NCBI RefSeq assembly: GCF_015207505.1
Contig: NZ_JADEWT010000003.1
Location: 1-64,000 of the forward strand
DNA length: 64,000 nt
Source: Tychonema sp. LEGE 06208
Lineage (GTDB): Bacteria > Cyanobacteriota > Cyanobacteriia > Cyanobacteriales > Microcoleaceae
Reading direction: 5' to 3'
Part shown: positions 34,416 through 43,440 of the stretch, piece by piece
Numbering within the stretch: the first letter of the stretch is position 1
Layout: each line of letters begins with the position of its first letter
Made by a program: the position numbers and the translations under genes
Notes under the pieces: generated by a model
Seen by the model: only the letters and a program-made list of their open reading frames with translations
Told to the model about the DNA's origin: nothing
The model's database searches: none

Positions 34416-35911
34416 AAAATACGGCTGGTGTGGATGGCGTGAAATCGCTGACACCAAAGCAACGTACTAACCTTGTTGGTAAGTTAAAGTTGGAAGGCAA
34501 GGCAAAACCCACTCGTAGGGTTCATATTCCCAAACCTGGAACAGCCGAAACTAGACCATTAGGAATCCCTACAATAAGCGACCGCGCATTGCAAGCGCTA
34601 TGTAAGATGGCGTTAGAACCAGAGTGGGAGGCAAAATTTGAACCTAACTCTTATGGTTTTAGACCTGGGCGTTCCTGTCACGATGCGGTAGGAGCAATAT
34701 ATAATTGTGTTAGAAGTAAAGCCAAATATGTGCTGGATGCTGACATCGCTAAATGCTTCGACCGTATAGACCACAAAGCGTTACTCACAAAAATAGCCAC
34801 ATTCCCTACCATGAGACAGCAAGTAAAAAGTTGGCTCAAGGCAGGATACTGTGACCAAGGAAATCTCTTTCCTACTAATGAAGGTACACCACAAGGTGGG
34901 GTAATTTCTCCCTTACTTGCGAATATTGCCCTACATGGTATGGAAGCAAGAGTTATGCAGTACGCGGAAACACTAAAAGGGAAAAAACGGGATAACCGCT
35001 ATGCTCTTGGTTTAATCCGGTATGCAGATGATTTTGTGATAATCCATGAGGATTTGAACGTAGTCTTAAAGTGTAAAGAGATAATTGCTGATTGGTTGAG
35101 TGACATGGGATTGGAATTGAAACCAAGTAAAACAAGATTAACCCACACCCTTAATGAAATAGAAGGAAATGTTGGGTTTGAGTTCTTAGGGTTCCATATA
35201 CAGCAGCACAAGGTAGGAATCTACAGATGTGCAAATAACACAAATGGAACTTCACTAGGTTTTTGTACACTAATTACACCCTCAAAAGCCAAAGTCAAAA
35301 GTCATCTATCTAAGATTGCTGAAGTAATAGACGCCCATAAAACCGCCCCCCAAGCTGCTTTAATCAGTAGGCTGAATCCAATCATTAGGGGGTGGTCAAA
35401 CTATTACTCAACAGTCGTTAGCAAAAAAACCTTTAACAAGGTTGATAAACTAACATACGATAAGTTGAAAACTTGGGCAAAAAGGAGGGGAAAAGGGAAC
35501 ATCAATAAAGAAAAATACTGGAGAACAGTAGGCGATCGTAATTGGTGTTTCAGTACCGAGAATGGGTTGGAATTAAAACAGCATTCAGATGCGCCAATCG
35601 TAAGGCACATCAAAGTAAAGGGTGTTGCCACTCCATTTGATGGAAATTGGATTTATTGGAGTAAGCGTAGAGGCGAATACCCAGAAACTCCTAACAGGGT
35701 TGCATCATTAATCAAGCGTCAAAAGGGTATTTGTCCTCACTGTGGTTTGTACTTTACCAGTACAGACATTGTAGAAGTTGACCATATTAAACCAACCTCA
35801 TTAGGTGGAAATGATACTTACGAAAACTTACAACTTCTACACAAACATTGCCATGACACAAAGACAGCAACAGACGGGTCAATATGCTCTAAAGAAGGCG
35901 TTAAAACCTGA
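34416..35911 (+). CDS. ltrA: outer-intron reverse transcriptase/maturase, C-terminal part
   Basis: This is the remainder of the outer protein, beginning in frame with the 5' part as K-NTAGVDGVKSLTPKQ. It contains SYGFRPGRSCHDAVGAIY, VLDADIAKCFDRID, GTPQGGVISPLLANIALHG, catalytic YADD at 35021-35032, maturase domain LNPIIRGWSNYYSTVVSKKT, and an HNH nuclease with CPHCG, EVDHIKPTSLGGND and HCHD. All catalytic motifs are intact. It can only be translated as one protein after inner-intron splicing, because no start with a ribosome binding site lies at this exon's beginning. The full spliced protein would be 568 residues. Confidence 0.93.
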
Positions 35912-35956
35912 CAGTTGGTCTTGAATCGTATCCATAACAAGGATGGAATTATCAAG

Positions 35957-35990
35957 GAGCGGAATGATGCGAAAGTATCACGTTCCGTTC
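35957..35990 (+). ncRNA. group II intron domain V, outer intron
   Basis: The 34-base hairpin GAGCGGAATGATGCGAAAGT...ATCACGTTCCGTTC has the AGC triad and a GAAA-type tetraloop (GCGAAAGT). It is 42 bases from the 3' splice site at 36032, the same distance as in the inner intron. Confidence 0.9.
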
Positions 35991-36032
35991 TGAAGGAGAG
36001 GTAGGAGTGGTAACGCTCCTATCGACTCTAAC

Positions 36033-36323
36033 TATCTAGCTGCGAAGAAAGGAAAAATTGTAATCAAAGTCAATCCTAAACACTCAAGCCAAGAATGCCG
36101 AAATTGTGGTAACATTGACAAGTCCAACAGAGATGGAGAAAAGTTCATCTGTGTGGAGTGTGGCTATTACGAACACGCCGATATAGGTGCTGCTAAAACC
36201 ATCAGAGATCGAGCTTTGAAAATGGTACGTGGGGACTCCGCGAAACCTGGTGCTACGCACCTAAACGCCCAAAATATATCACCACGCTCAAAAAGCAAAT
36301 GTGGTGAGGCAAGGGAACCCTAG
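36033..36323 (+). pseudogene. tnpB: TnpB, 3' exon
   Basis: The last 96 codons of the interrupted TnpB: YLAAKKGKIVIKVNPKHSSQ, zinc finger ECRNCG...FICVECG, RuvC-III aspartate in HADIGAAKTIRDRA, and a basic tail ending before TAG at 36321. In frame with the 5' exon at KIE-YLA. The downstream right-end hairpin (36352-36387) is the expected omega RNA end. The protein needs intron splicing and correction of the G-run frameshift at 30942 to be made. Confidence 0.92.
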
Positions 36324-36470
36324 TAATGGGGATATTAAGGCCGTAATGTCTTAAGAATCCTCGTGCCTTAAGGTCGAGGAGTGTCAAGAAGAATTGATGA
36401 AGCTCGTGGCTTAGCGGTAACAGGCAAGTATCAGAATATTTGGGGCGATCGCTGCGGACACATATCAGCG

Positions 36471-36789
36471 GCTACACTAAATCAAGTTTGGATAAATCTG
36501 ATTCACAATGCTTTACAAGCGATGGACAATTGTGGAGTTTTCAGCATATAGCTGAGAGCTTAAAATCAGAGAATGTTCGTTAGCATCAAATATTCGCAGC
36601 AAGGGAATTGGGCCGGAGGTTTTGCCGCGCATATTTGACCCGTTTTTTACCACCAAACCCGCTGGCGAAGGCTCTGGCTGGGGATTGGATATTGTTAAGA
36701 AAGTTGTCGAAAAACATTCGGCTAAGATAGAAGTAAGATCGGCGATCGGTCAAAGGACGTTTACTGTGTCAATTTCGATCGCCATTTAG
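36471..36789 (+). pseudogene. histidine kinase C-terminal remnant
   Basis: Two pieces of an HATPase domain remain in different frames: LNQVWINLIHNALQAMDNCG (36477 onward, ended by a stop) and [20 protein letters not shown], then GLDIVKKVVEKH, to the stop at 36789. Both align with the intact kinase at 37722 ([32 protein letters not shown]). A frameshift, a stop and a Gly-Leu-Gly to Gly-Trp-Gly change show it is dead. It lies just downstream of the tnpB element's right end, which may have been inserted into the ancestral gene. Confidence 0.88.
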
Positions 36790-37413
36790 CCCGCTGTGCA
36801 CCCGAAATTATATGATGCACGACCAAAAATGCAACTTTAGACGGATGTCATTCGATTTTAGAGTTGAGATTTTGAGATTTACTTGCAATGCCGTGAATCG
36901 CCGGAGCAAATACAGGAGTCTCAATGTTTTGGCTCTAGATGATATCAAATTCTCTCTTCATCGGAATAGTAAATTCACTGTTAACTGTTGACTGTTAACA
37001 GTTAACATCATGTATGAGTGCAACCGGAATTGATAGGACAAGATTGCGTGGCACGGTATCCATTTTTGGGCGGGGTTAAAAAAATGCAAATTTAGGGGCG
37101 CGTTCTAAACCGTTATGCGCTCGGTGATTTCCAATTGTTAATTTTTTAATGAAAAATGTCAAATCAAAAATGATATTAGACGGATGTTAAACTTCGATCG
37201 CGATCGGGCTGTTGACACTGTAAGATGTCAAATTTAAAATAGTATTAATTGTCGGTTCAGAGTAACGTAAACTTTATAATCATGCTGCCTCAACCGCCGA
37301 TCGATCAACTTTCGCAATTCCGAGAGCGGGGTAATAAATAAATAAAGGAAATATTTAATTATTATAGTGTCTTAATTGCAGATTATATCTCCATTTCTAC
37401 CCTTAATTTGCTT
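36790..37413. other. intergenic region between kinase remnant and CBS-kinase gene
   Basis: No gene is seen. It contains ACTGTTA heptamers forming an inverted repeat (GTTAACTGTTGACTGTTAAC region, about 36969-37008), two copies of TAGACGGATGT (36838, 37178), and TTTTGAGA repeats near 36858. The promoter of the CBS-kinase gene is probably in 37200-37400, which is AT-rich. Confidence 0.6.
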
Positions 37414-37671
37414 ATGTCAACCACAATTTATGATAACCAACACTTGCTCGAACAGGCGATCGACCTCAAACCGCCTGTGCTGCCTCCAGACACACCCTTG
37501 AAAGTTGCGATCGCCGCCATGACTGAGGCGAGCGCCAGTTGCGTTTTAATCGCGTTTGAGCGGCAACCGATCGGGATTTTGACGGAGCGCGATGTTGTCG
37601 AAATAACTGCTAGCGAAATACCCCTAGCAGGGCTGACAATTTCTGAGGTAATGACGCAGCAGGATATTTAG
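37414..37671 (+). pseudogene. CBS-domain N-terminus of a frameshifted sensor kinase gene
   Basis: 85 residues containing one CBS domain: LEQAIDLKPPVLPPDTPLKV, ASASCVLIAFERQPIGILTE and ISEVMTQQDI before a stop. In related cyanobacterial kinases two CBS domains precede a coiled coil. Here the second is nearly gone: only its last strand and helix, YLAGIVTQSTLLQVLYPVE, survives, in the other frame at 37665-37721 and joined to the kinase ORF. About 45 residues appear deleted, with a frameshift at the junction. ATG at 37414 is the likely start (a TTG lies at 37408). The fragment may still be translated as a small CBS protein. Confidence 0.8.
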
Positions 37672-37721
37672 CCGGAATTGTAACCCAAAGTACGCTGCTG
37701 CAGGTTTTATATCCGGTAGAA

Positions 37722-39443
37722 ATGCACAATATCGAGCTTTTGCAAGAAACAGTGACCAATAAAATTCAGGAGTTAAAAGAAGTGAACGAACAATTGCAAA
37801 AAGAAGCTGTTCTGAGAAGCGAAGTAGAGGAACAACTGCGACTTTTAAATGAAAATTTAGAAGAACAAATTCAACAGCGAACTTTAGAACTAATTAACGC
37901 TAACAGTCAGTTAAAGCAGGAAATACAAGACCGCGCCACAGCAGAAGAGGAAGTCCGACGCCTGAACACCGAACTCGAACAGCGAGTGCAAGAGCGCACT
38001 GTTCAACTAGCTGCCAGCAACGAAGAATTGCAGCAAAAAATTAGCGAACGCAAATTGCTAGAAGAAAAGTTATATTTTTCTGAAACCAAAGTTCGCGGAA
38101 TTTTTGAAGCCATGACAGATATCGTTCTCGTACTCGACATTCAGGGCAACATAGAAGTTTTGCCGACCAATACAGCAGCCTTTTCTGATCCTGATTGCGA
38201 TACAGTCAGCTTGACTATAGAACATTTTTTTGATGAAGATAACCCAGATGATTGGTGGAAGTTAGTTAAGCAAGTATTAGAAACGCAAGAAACTATCAAT
38301 TTCGACTATAGCTTAACAGTAGCCGATCGCGCAATTTGGTTTTCTGCCTGCATTTCTTTGTTCTCAAAAAATGCTGTGATTTGGGTTGCTCGTAACATCA
38401 GCGACCGCAAACTAGCAGAGTCGGCGCTGCACAAAAAAAATGCGGAATTAGCTCATACGCTGCAAGAACTAAAGCGCACTCAGCAAGAACTGATTCAATC
38501 AGAAAAAATGGCAGCCCTCGGACAGTTAATTGCCGGAGTTGCCCACGAAATAAATTCTCCCTTGGGGGCGATTCGCTCCTCTGTGCAGAACATCGCCGAC
38601 TTCTGGGGCAGACAATTGCAGCATTTGCCGATATTTTTTCAGCAACTATCCCCGGAACGGCAGCAGGATTTCTTTGCCCTACTGCATAAATCAAGCGAGG
38701 AAACAGACAGGTTATCTAGTAAAGAAAAACGTCAGTTGAAAAAACTTGTGCAGCGGCAATTAGAATCAGAAGCAATTGACAACGCAGATAGCCTTGCCTG
38801 TACATTGTTAGATATTGGTATCTGCAATAACGTAGAACCTTTTTTACCTTTGTTGAAAGACCCTAAAAATCTAAATATTTTACAAATTGCCTACGAATTC
38901 GCTACAGTACAAAAAAGCACTAAAAATATTGCTACTGCGACAGATAGGGCTGCCAAAATTGTTTTTGCTTTAAAAAGCTACTCTCGTTACGACCAGTCTG
39001 GCTCCAAGGCGATCGCAAATATTACTGACGGCATTGATACCGTTTTAACCCTTTACCACTACCAAATCAAACACGGTGTAGAAGTAGTAAAAAACTATGG
39101 TACTGATTTGCCCTTTGTGCTATGCTATGCTGATGAACTAAATCAAGTCTGGACAAATTTGCTTCACAATGCTTTACAAGCGATGGGCAACAAAGGGATT
39201 TTAAAAATTGATGTAAAACACCAAAATAACACAATTTTTGTCAGTATTACCGACAGCGGCAAAGGCATTCCTCCTGAGATTATGCCAAGAATTTTTGAGC
39301 CTTTTTTTACAACTAAATCTGCGGGAGAAGGCAGCGGCTTGGGATTGGATATAGTTCACAAAATTATTGAAAAACACCAAGGTAAACTGCAAGTAGAAAG
39401 CGTGCCAGGTCAAACCAAGTTTACTGTATCTTTGCCCGTCTAA
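37722..39443 (+). CDS. sensor histidine kinase (coiled coil-PAS-HisKA-HATPase), N-terminally truncated
   Basis: A 573-residue kinase. Residues 1-125 are a long heptad-rich coiled coil ([20 protein letters not shown]), then a PAS domain (about 125-240), a HisKA with the phospho-acceptor in [13 protein letters not shown], an unusually long dimerisation region ([20 protein letters not shown]), and an HATPase with N-box [11 protein letters not shown]1 DSGKGIP and G2 GEGSGLGLD. The reading frame is open upstream to about 37665 and carries the end of a CBS domain, so the ancestral protein began with the CBS region at 37414. ATG 37722 is the first plausible start. Receiver genes follow 71 bases downstream. 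Confidence 0.88.
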   Translation: MHNIELLQETVTNKIQELKEVNEQLQKEAVLRSEVEEQLRLLNENLEEQIQQRTLELINANSQLKQEIQDRATAEEEVRRLNTELEQRVQERTVQLAASNEELQQKISERKLLEEKLYFSETKVRGIFEAMTDIVLVLDIQGNIEVLPTNTAAFSDPDCDTVSLTIEHFFDEDNPDDWWKLVKQVLETQETINFDYSLTVADRAIWFSACISLFSKNAVIWVARNISDRKLAESALHKKNAELAHTLQELKRTQQELIQSEKMAALGQLIAGVAHEINSPLGAIRSSVQNIADFWGRQLQHLPIFFQQLSPERQQDFFALLHKSSEETDRLSSKEKRQLKKLVQRQLESEAIDNADSLACTLLDIGICNNVEPFLPLLKDPKNLNILQIAYEFATVQKSTKNIATATDRAAKIVFALKSYSRYDQSGSKAIANITDGIDTVLTLYHYQIKHGVEVVKNYGTDLPFVLCYADELNQVWTNLLHNALQAMGNKGILKIDVKHQNNTIFVSITDSGKGIPPEIMPRIFEPFFTTKSAGEGSGLGLDIVHKIIEKHQGKLQVESVPGQTKFTVSLPV

Positions 39444-39514
39444 ATCACTGAGAGAAATTAAAAATTCGGCGAAATCTTCCTCCCAATTTGAAATTAAAAG
39501 ATGAGTAAAATTTT

Positions 39515-39913
39515 ATGTCCAAACCAGTAATTCTGTGCGTTGACGATGAAATTGTGGTTTTAAATAGTTTAAAAATTCAACTTAAAAAAGAATTTGGCGA
39601 TGCTTACCTGTATGAGGTAGCAGAAAATGCCGATGAAGCTATGGAAATTATCGAGGAACTGAGAGAAGAAGATGAAAGCGATATTTTGGTCATAGTATCG
39701 GACTGGTTAATGCCCGGTATTAAAGGAGATGAATTTTTGATCCAGGTTCACCAAAAATATCCCAAAATTGTGAAAGTTATGCTGACAGGTCAAGCCGACG
39801 AAGTTGCAATAGAACGGGTAAAAAAGCAAGCAAACTTGCACCGATGTTTGTATAAGCCGTGGGATGGGCAAGAATTAGTAGAAACTATAAAATCTGGTTT
39901 GGCAAAAATATGA
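39515..39913 (+). CDS. stand-alone response regulator
   Basis: A 132-residue receiver with the acidic pocket CVDDE, phospho-aspartate in VIVSDWLMPGIKGDE, switch threonine in VMLTGQADE and lysine in YKPWDG. This variant (SDWLMP, MLTGQAD, KPW) is the type found in RpfG- and HD-GYP-associated receivers, but no output domain is attached. The ATG is preceded by AGATGAGTAAA with weak ribosome binding potential. Its stop overlaps the start of the following hybrid kinase by four bases (ATGA), whose own N-terminal receiver is closely similar, implying tandem duplication of the receiver. Confidence 0.92.
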   Translation: MSKPVILCVDDEIVVLNSLKIQLKKEFGDAYLYEVAENADEAMEIIEELREEDESDILVIVSDWLMPGIKGDEFLIQVHQKYPKIVKVMLTGQADEVAIERVKKQANLHRCLYKPWDGQELVETIKSGLAKI

Positions 39914-42900
39914 ACAATAAACCTGTGATTATTTGCGTGGATGACGAACCGATAATTCTTGAAAGTTTGAAAATCGAGTTAAAAAAAGTCTTGGGAGAAG
40001 AACATTTATTAGAAATTGCTGAAGGGGGCGAAGATGCTTTAGAGTTAATAGATGAATTGCTGGCAGATGGCAGCGAAATTGTCGCAGTAATTTCGGACTA
40101 TCTGATGCCGAATATTAAAGGGGATGAATTGCTGAAGCAAATTCACAAAATTTTGCCCAAAACTATCAAAATTATGCTGACGGGGCAAGCAGACCTCGAA
40201 GCAGTGGCGAATACTATTAAATATGCTAAGTTGTACCGCTATATATCGAAGCCTTGGCAGTCAGAAGATTTGAAGTTGACCGTAAAAGAAGCGGTCAACA
40301 GCTATTTTATGGAGAAGCAATTAGCGGAACAAAATGCTCAACTCCAAACGCTGAATCAAGAATTGGAAACTTTAGTGGAGGAACGGACTGCACAACTGCG
40401 ATTGTCTGAGGAAAAGTTTGCTAAAGCTTTTCGTTCTTCTCCTAACCCGATTACTATTACCAGATTTCAAGATGGTAGTTATTTAGAAATTAATGAGGCA
40501 TTTTGCCAGACTATCGGTTATTCAGCAGCAGAGATTCTCGATCGCACGGCGCTCGACTTTAATATTTGGAAAAGTATAGAAGCCCGGTCAAAGTTGTTTG
40601 AAATGTTAGGGGAACAACAAATTGTTCGCAACTACGAATTTGATTGGTACACTAAAACTGGGGAACTCAGAACCGGACTGCTGTCTGCTGAAATCATTGA
40701 AATTCATGGCGAAACCTGCGTGATTTCTGTGATTCAAGATATTAGCGATCGCAAATTGGCAGAAGAAAAACTCCGCGCTTTAGCGGCTTCTTTAGCAGCA
40801 GCGCAAAGAATTGCCCGCCTCGGCAATTGGGAATGGGATTTCTCTGCTAATACAACTACTTGGTCGGAAGAATTATCTCAAGTTTTTGGTCTCGGTTCAA
40901 CTCAGGCTGCGCCAACAGTAGCTGAGTTTTCGCAATACGTGCATCCAGACGATCGACAAAAATGGCAAACTACGATCGACGCTGCTATTGCTAGCGGACA
41001 ATGCTACAGTCTGGAATTTAGAATTGTGCGGCCTGAAGCGACAATTAGTGCGGATAATTTCCCGTCAAAAACAAGTGAAGGCGGCTTCATCCGCTACATC
41101 GAATCCAGAGGAGAAACAGTTGTCAACCAACAAGGGCAAGTGACAAAACTTTTCACAACTTTGATGGACATTACTGCCCGCAAGCTGGCAGAAATAGCTC
41201 TAGCAGAGAGCGAAGAAAAATACCGCCATTTAGTTGAAACTTCCCAAGATATTATCTGGTCTTGCGATGCCCAAGGACACATTACTTTTGTGAATCAAGC
41301 AGTCAAACAAATCTACGGTTACGAAGCTGAAGAAATGCTCGGATGTTCTTTTGGCGATTTCTTGGCGCCCGGACAAATAGACTGGAACAGGGAACTGCAG
41401 CAGCGCTTGTTGACGGGAGATGATGTGTTTCAGTACGAAAGTATAGTAATAGGAAAAGATAGCCGATCGATCGATGTCAATACGAAGGCGATCGCGCGAT
41501 TCGACGCAGACGGAAATATCAGCGGTACAACAGGAACAGCCAGCGATATTACTGAGCGGAAACAAGCAGAAACAGCCCTGAAAAAAGCCAAAGAAGAAGC
41601 CGACAGAGCCAACAGAGCAAAAAGCGAATTCCTCTCGAATATGAGCCACGAATTGCGAACTCCCCTCAACGCAATTCTCGGTTTCACCCAACTGCTTGCC
41701 CGTGCGGCAGTCCTCGATGCCGACCAAAAGCAATACTTAGGAATTATTAGCCGCAGCGGAGAACATTTGCTCGATCTGATCAACAATATTCTGCAAATGT
41801 CAAAAATTGAAGTCGGGCTGGTAACAGTTAATAACAGCACCTTCGACTTGCACAGAATGCTAAAAACTACTGAAGATATGCTGAAGCTGCCAGCCGAAAA
41901 AAAAGGGTTGCAGTTGATTTTTGATTCGACTCCAGACTTACCTCAATATGTAGAAACAGATGAAAGCAAGTTGCGCCAAGTATTGATTAATATGGTGGGA
42001 AATGCGATCAAGTTTACGGCGGAAGGCGGTGTTAATTTGAGGGTTAAACATGAGCTGCTGTCAGACACTAATCGCGGAGAGATTCCGCCGAGTGAGAATT
42101 GCTGCTTGCAATTTGAAGTTGAAGACACGGGTGCGGGAATTTCAGCCCAAGAAATGGATAATTTGTTTAAACCTTTTGTGCAAACAGAAAGCGGGAGAAA
42201 AGCTCAAGAAGGAACTGGTTTAGGCTTGCCGATCAGCCAACAGTTCGTGCAGTTAATGGGAGGAAAAATGACGGTGACAAGCAGTGTCGGTAACGGCAGT
42301 ATTTTTAGATTTGATGTTAAAGTTTCGCTACCAAATGCAGTGGAAATTCAGGTGGCTCAAACAGCGCGTTTGGTTGTGGGGCTGGAACCGGGCCAGCCGG
42401 AATATCGGATTTTAGCTGTTGACGATCGCCTGGAAAGCCGCTTGCTGTTGGTGAGAATGCTGGCATCGCTTGGTTTTGCGGTGCGGGACGCTGAAAATGG
42501 GGTTGAAGCTGTGTCGGTGTGGTCGAGTTGGGAACCTCATTTGATTTGGATGGATATGCGGATGCCGGTGATGGACGGCTACGAAGCTACCAAACAAATT
42601 AAAGCGCATTTGAAAGGTCAAGCAACGGTGATTATTGCTCTGACGGCGAGTGCTTTTGATGAGGAGCGATCGATGATTTTATCTGCTGGTTGCGATGATT
42701 TTGTGGCAAAGCCTTTTCGGGAGCAAGTGATTCTGGAAAAGATGGCTAAGTATCTGGGAGTTCGCTATGTTTACGATCGAGAAGCTGCGCCGAGTTCGGA
42801 TGCTGTCGCACCCGGTGACGTTTGGGCGTCTGAAACTGCTGATGTACCTTTTACGCTGAATGCTTCGTTGTTTGAAGGGATGCCGACCCAATGGGTTGAT

Positions 42901-43065
42901 GAATTGTACGCTGCGGCGGATGCGGTTGATAACGAGGAGATTTTTCGGCTGCTGTCGTCGATTCCTGGGATTAATCTTGGTTTCAGCAGGGCGATCGCCG
43001 ATTTGGCGAATAACTTCCGGTGCGATCGGATTATTGATTTGATTGAGGAGTTTAGAAATCTTTGA
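39910..43065 (+). CDS. hybrid histidine kinase: REC-PAS-PAS-PAS-HisKA-HATPase-REC
   Basis: A 1051-residue protein. Domains: receiver 4-125 (SDYLMPNIKGDE), coiled coil to about 175, PAS domains near 178-300, 305-430 and 435-555, HisKA with [15 protein letters not shown] near 575-640, HATPase with DTGAGI and GTGLGLPI to about 800, receiver 835-955 (IWMDMRMPVMDGYE, VAKPF) and a helical C-terminal tail (LFEGMPTQWVDELYAAADAV) that resembles tails of other cyanobacterial hybrid kinases and may act in phosphotransfer. The ATG at 39910 overlaps the upstream receiver's stop; the longer frame from 39859 lies inside that gene. PAS2 contains an insert (EATISADNFPSKTSEGG) of low complexity. Soluble. Confidence 0.92.
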   Translation: MNNKPVIICVDDEPIILESLKIELKKVLGEEHLLEIAEGGEDALELIDELLADGSEIVAVISDYLMPNIKGDELLKQIHKILPKTIKIMLTGQADLEAVANTIKYAKLYRYISKPWQSEDLKLTVKEAVNSYFMEKQLAEQNAQLQTLNQELETLVEERTAQLRLSEEKFAKAFRSSPNPITITRFQDGSYLEINEAFCQTIGYSAAEILDRTALDFNIWKSIEARSKLFEMLGEQQIVRNYEFDWYTKTGELRTGLLSAEIIEIHGETCVISVIQDISDRKLAEEKLRALAASLAAAQRIARLGNWEWDFSANTTTWSEELSQVFGLGSTQAAPTVAEFSQYVHPDDRQKWQTTIDAAIASGQCYSLEFRIVRPEATISADNFPSKTSEGGFIRYIESRGETVVNQQGQVTKLFTTLMDITARKLAEIALAESEEKYRHLVETSQDIIWSCDAQGHITFVNQAVKQIYGYEAEEMLGCSFGDFLAPGQIDWNRELQQRLLTGDDVFQYESIVIGKDSRSIDVNTKAIARFDADGNISGTTGTASDITERKQAETALKKAKEEADRANRAKSEFLSNMSHELRTPLNAILGFTQLLARAAVLDADQKQYLGIISRSGEHLLDLINNILQMSKIEVGLVTVNNSTFDLHRMLKTTEDMLKLPAEKKGLQLIFDSTPDLPQYVETDESKLRQVLINMVGNAIKFTAEGGVNLRVKHELLSDTNRGEIPPSENCCLQFEVEDTGAGISAQEMDNLFKPFVQTESGRKAQEGTGLGLPISQQFVQLMGGKMTVTSSVGNGSIFRFDVKVSLPNAVEIQVAQTARLVVGLEPGQPEYRILAVDDRLESRLLLVRMLASLGFAVRDAENGVEAVSVWSSWEPHLIWMDMRMPVMDGYEATKQIKAHLKGQATVIIALTASAFDEERSMILSAGCDDFVAKPFREQVILEKMAKYLGVRYVYDREAAPSSDAVAPGDVWASETADVPFTLNASLFEGMPTQWVDELYAAADAVDNEEIFRLLSSIPGINLGFSRAIADLANNFRCDRIIDLIEEFRNL

Positions 43066-43440
43066 AGGAAGTTAGACAAACGAACAATGTACGGGATATA
43101 ACGGATGTAACAGATTTAACGGAGGTCAGTTGAAGTTCGAGGTTCCAGGGGACAGAGGCGGGTTAGGGATGATTGATGATTTAGGTCGATCGACTATTTA
43201 AGTCTGGGACGTAGAACCTAATTATGTATGGTTTGTCCGGTCGCAATTTATCGCTATAATTGGCGCGTCCAACTACTTTTTAACCTTAGTCCTATCCGCT
43301 TATAAAAACCCAATTCTTGGGGTGGGTATTCCTAAGTTTTGTAAACATGAAAGTCCTGGGTTCACGAGCGAGTGCTACAATAACAATTTAATCTATTTTC
43401 ATAATTTCAGTAATTTTAAATTTAACAACAAATAGCATCA
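43066..43440. other. intergenic region upstream of a two-kinase operon
   Basis: No gene is seen. AT-rich with ATAACGGATGTAACAGATT near 43097-43120 and no strong hairpin. The promoter for the kinases at 43441 and 45379 is expected in the last 200 bases, but no convincing -35/-10 pair was found. Confidence 0.5.

Larger units (their letters stand above)
31071..36032 (+). mobile_element. outer group II intron (host of a twintron) inserted in tnpB
   Basis: The 5' end is GTGCGAGTCG, matching the group II consensus GUGYG, directly after the TnpB codon GAG. The 3' end is CTCTAAC (AY rule) at 36032, directly before TATCTAGCT, which continues TnpB as YLAAKKGK. Domain V is at 35957-35990 and a domain VI hairpin with GGAG arms follows. 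The intron encodes an LtrA-like protein of 568 residues once the inner intron is removed. Length without the inner intron is 2458 bases, normal for an ORF-bearing bacterial group II intron. Intron RNA-like sequence (31071-31700) precedes the ORF. Confidence 0.92.
29815..36390 (+). mobile_element. tnpB-only IS200/IS605-family element carrying nested group II introns
   Basis: The left end holds the hairpin CCGTCC-TTTTA-GGACGG at 29830-29846, similar to the left end of the element at 25.6 kb. The right end reads AAGAATCCTCG...CGAGGAGTGTCAA (36352-36387), matching the right end of the first element (GAGTGTCAA). Between them lies one tnpB split by a 4962-base intron. Without the intron the element would be about 1.6 kb, normal for tnpB-only elements. 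Confidence 0.8.

Noticed and set aside
34430-35911. Treating the frame at 34430 as a separate complete reverse transcriptase
   Set aside because: It lacks the N-terminal region and a start with a ribosome binding site, and joins in exact frame to 31701-31911 after removal of the inner intron.
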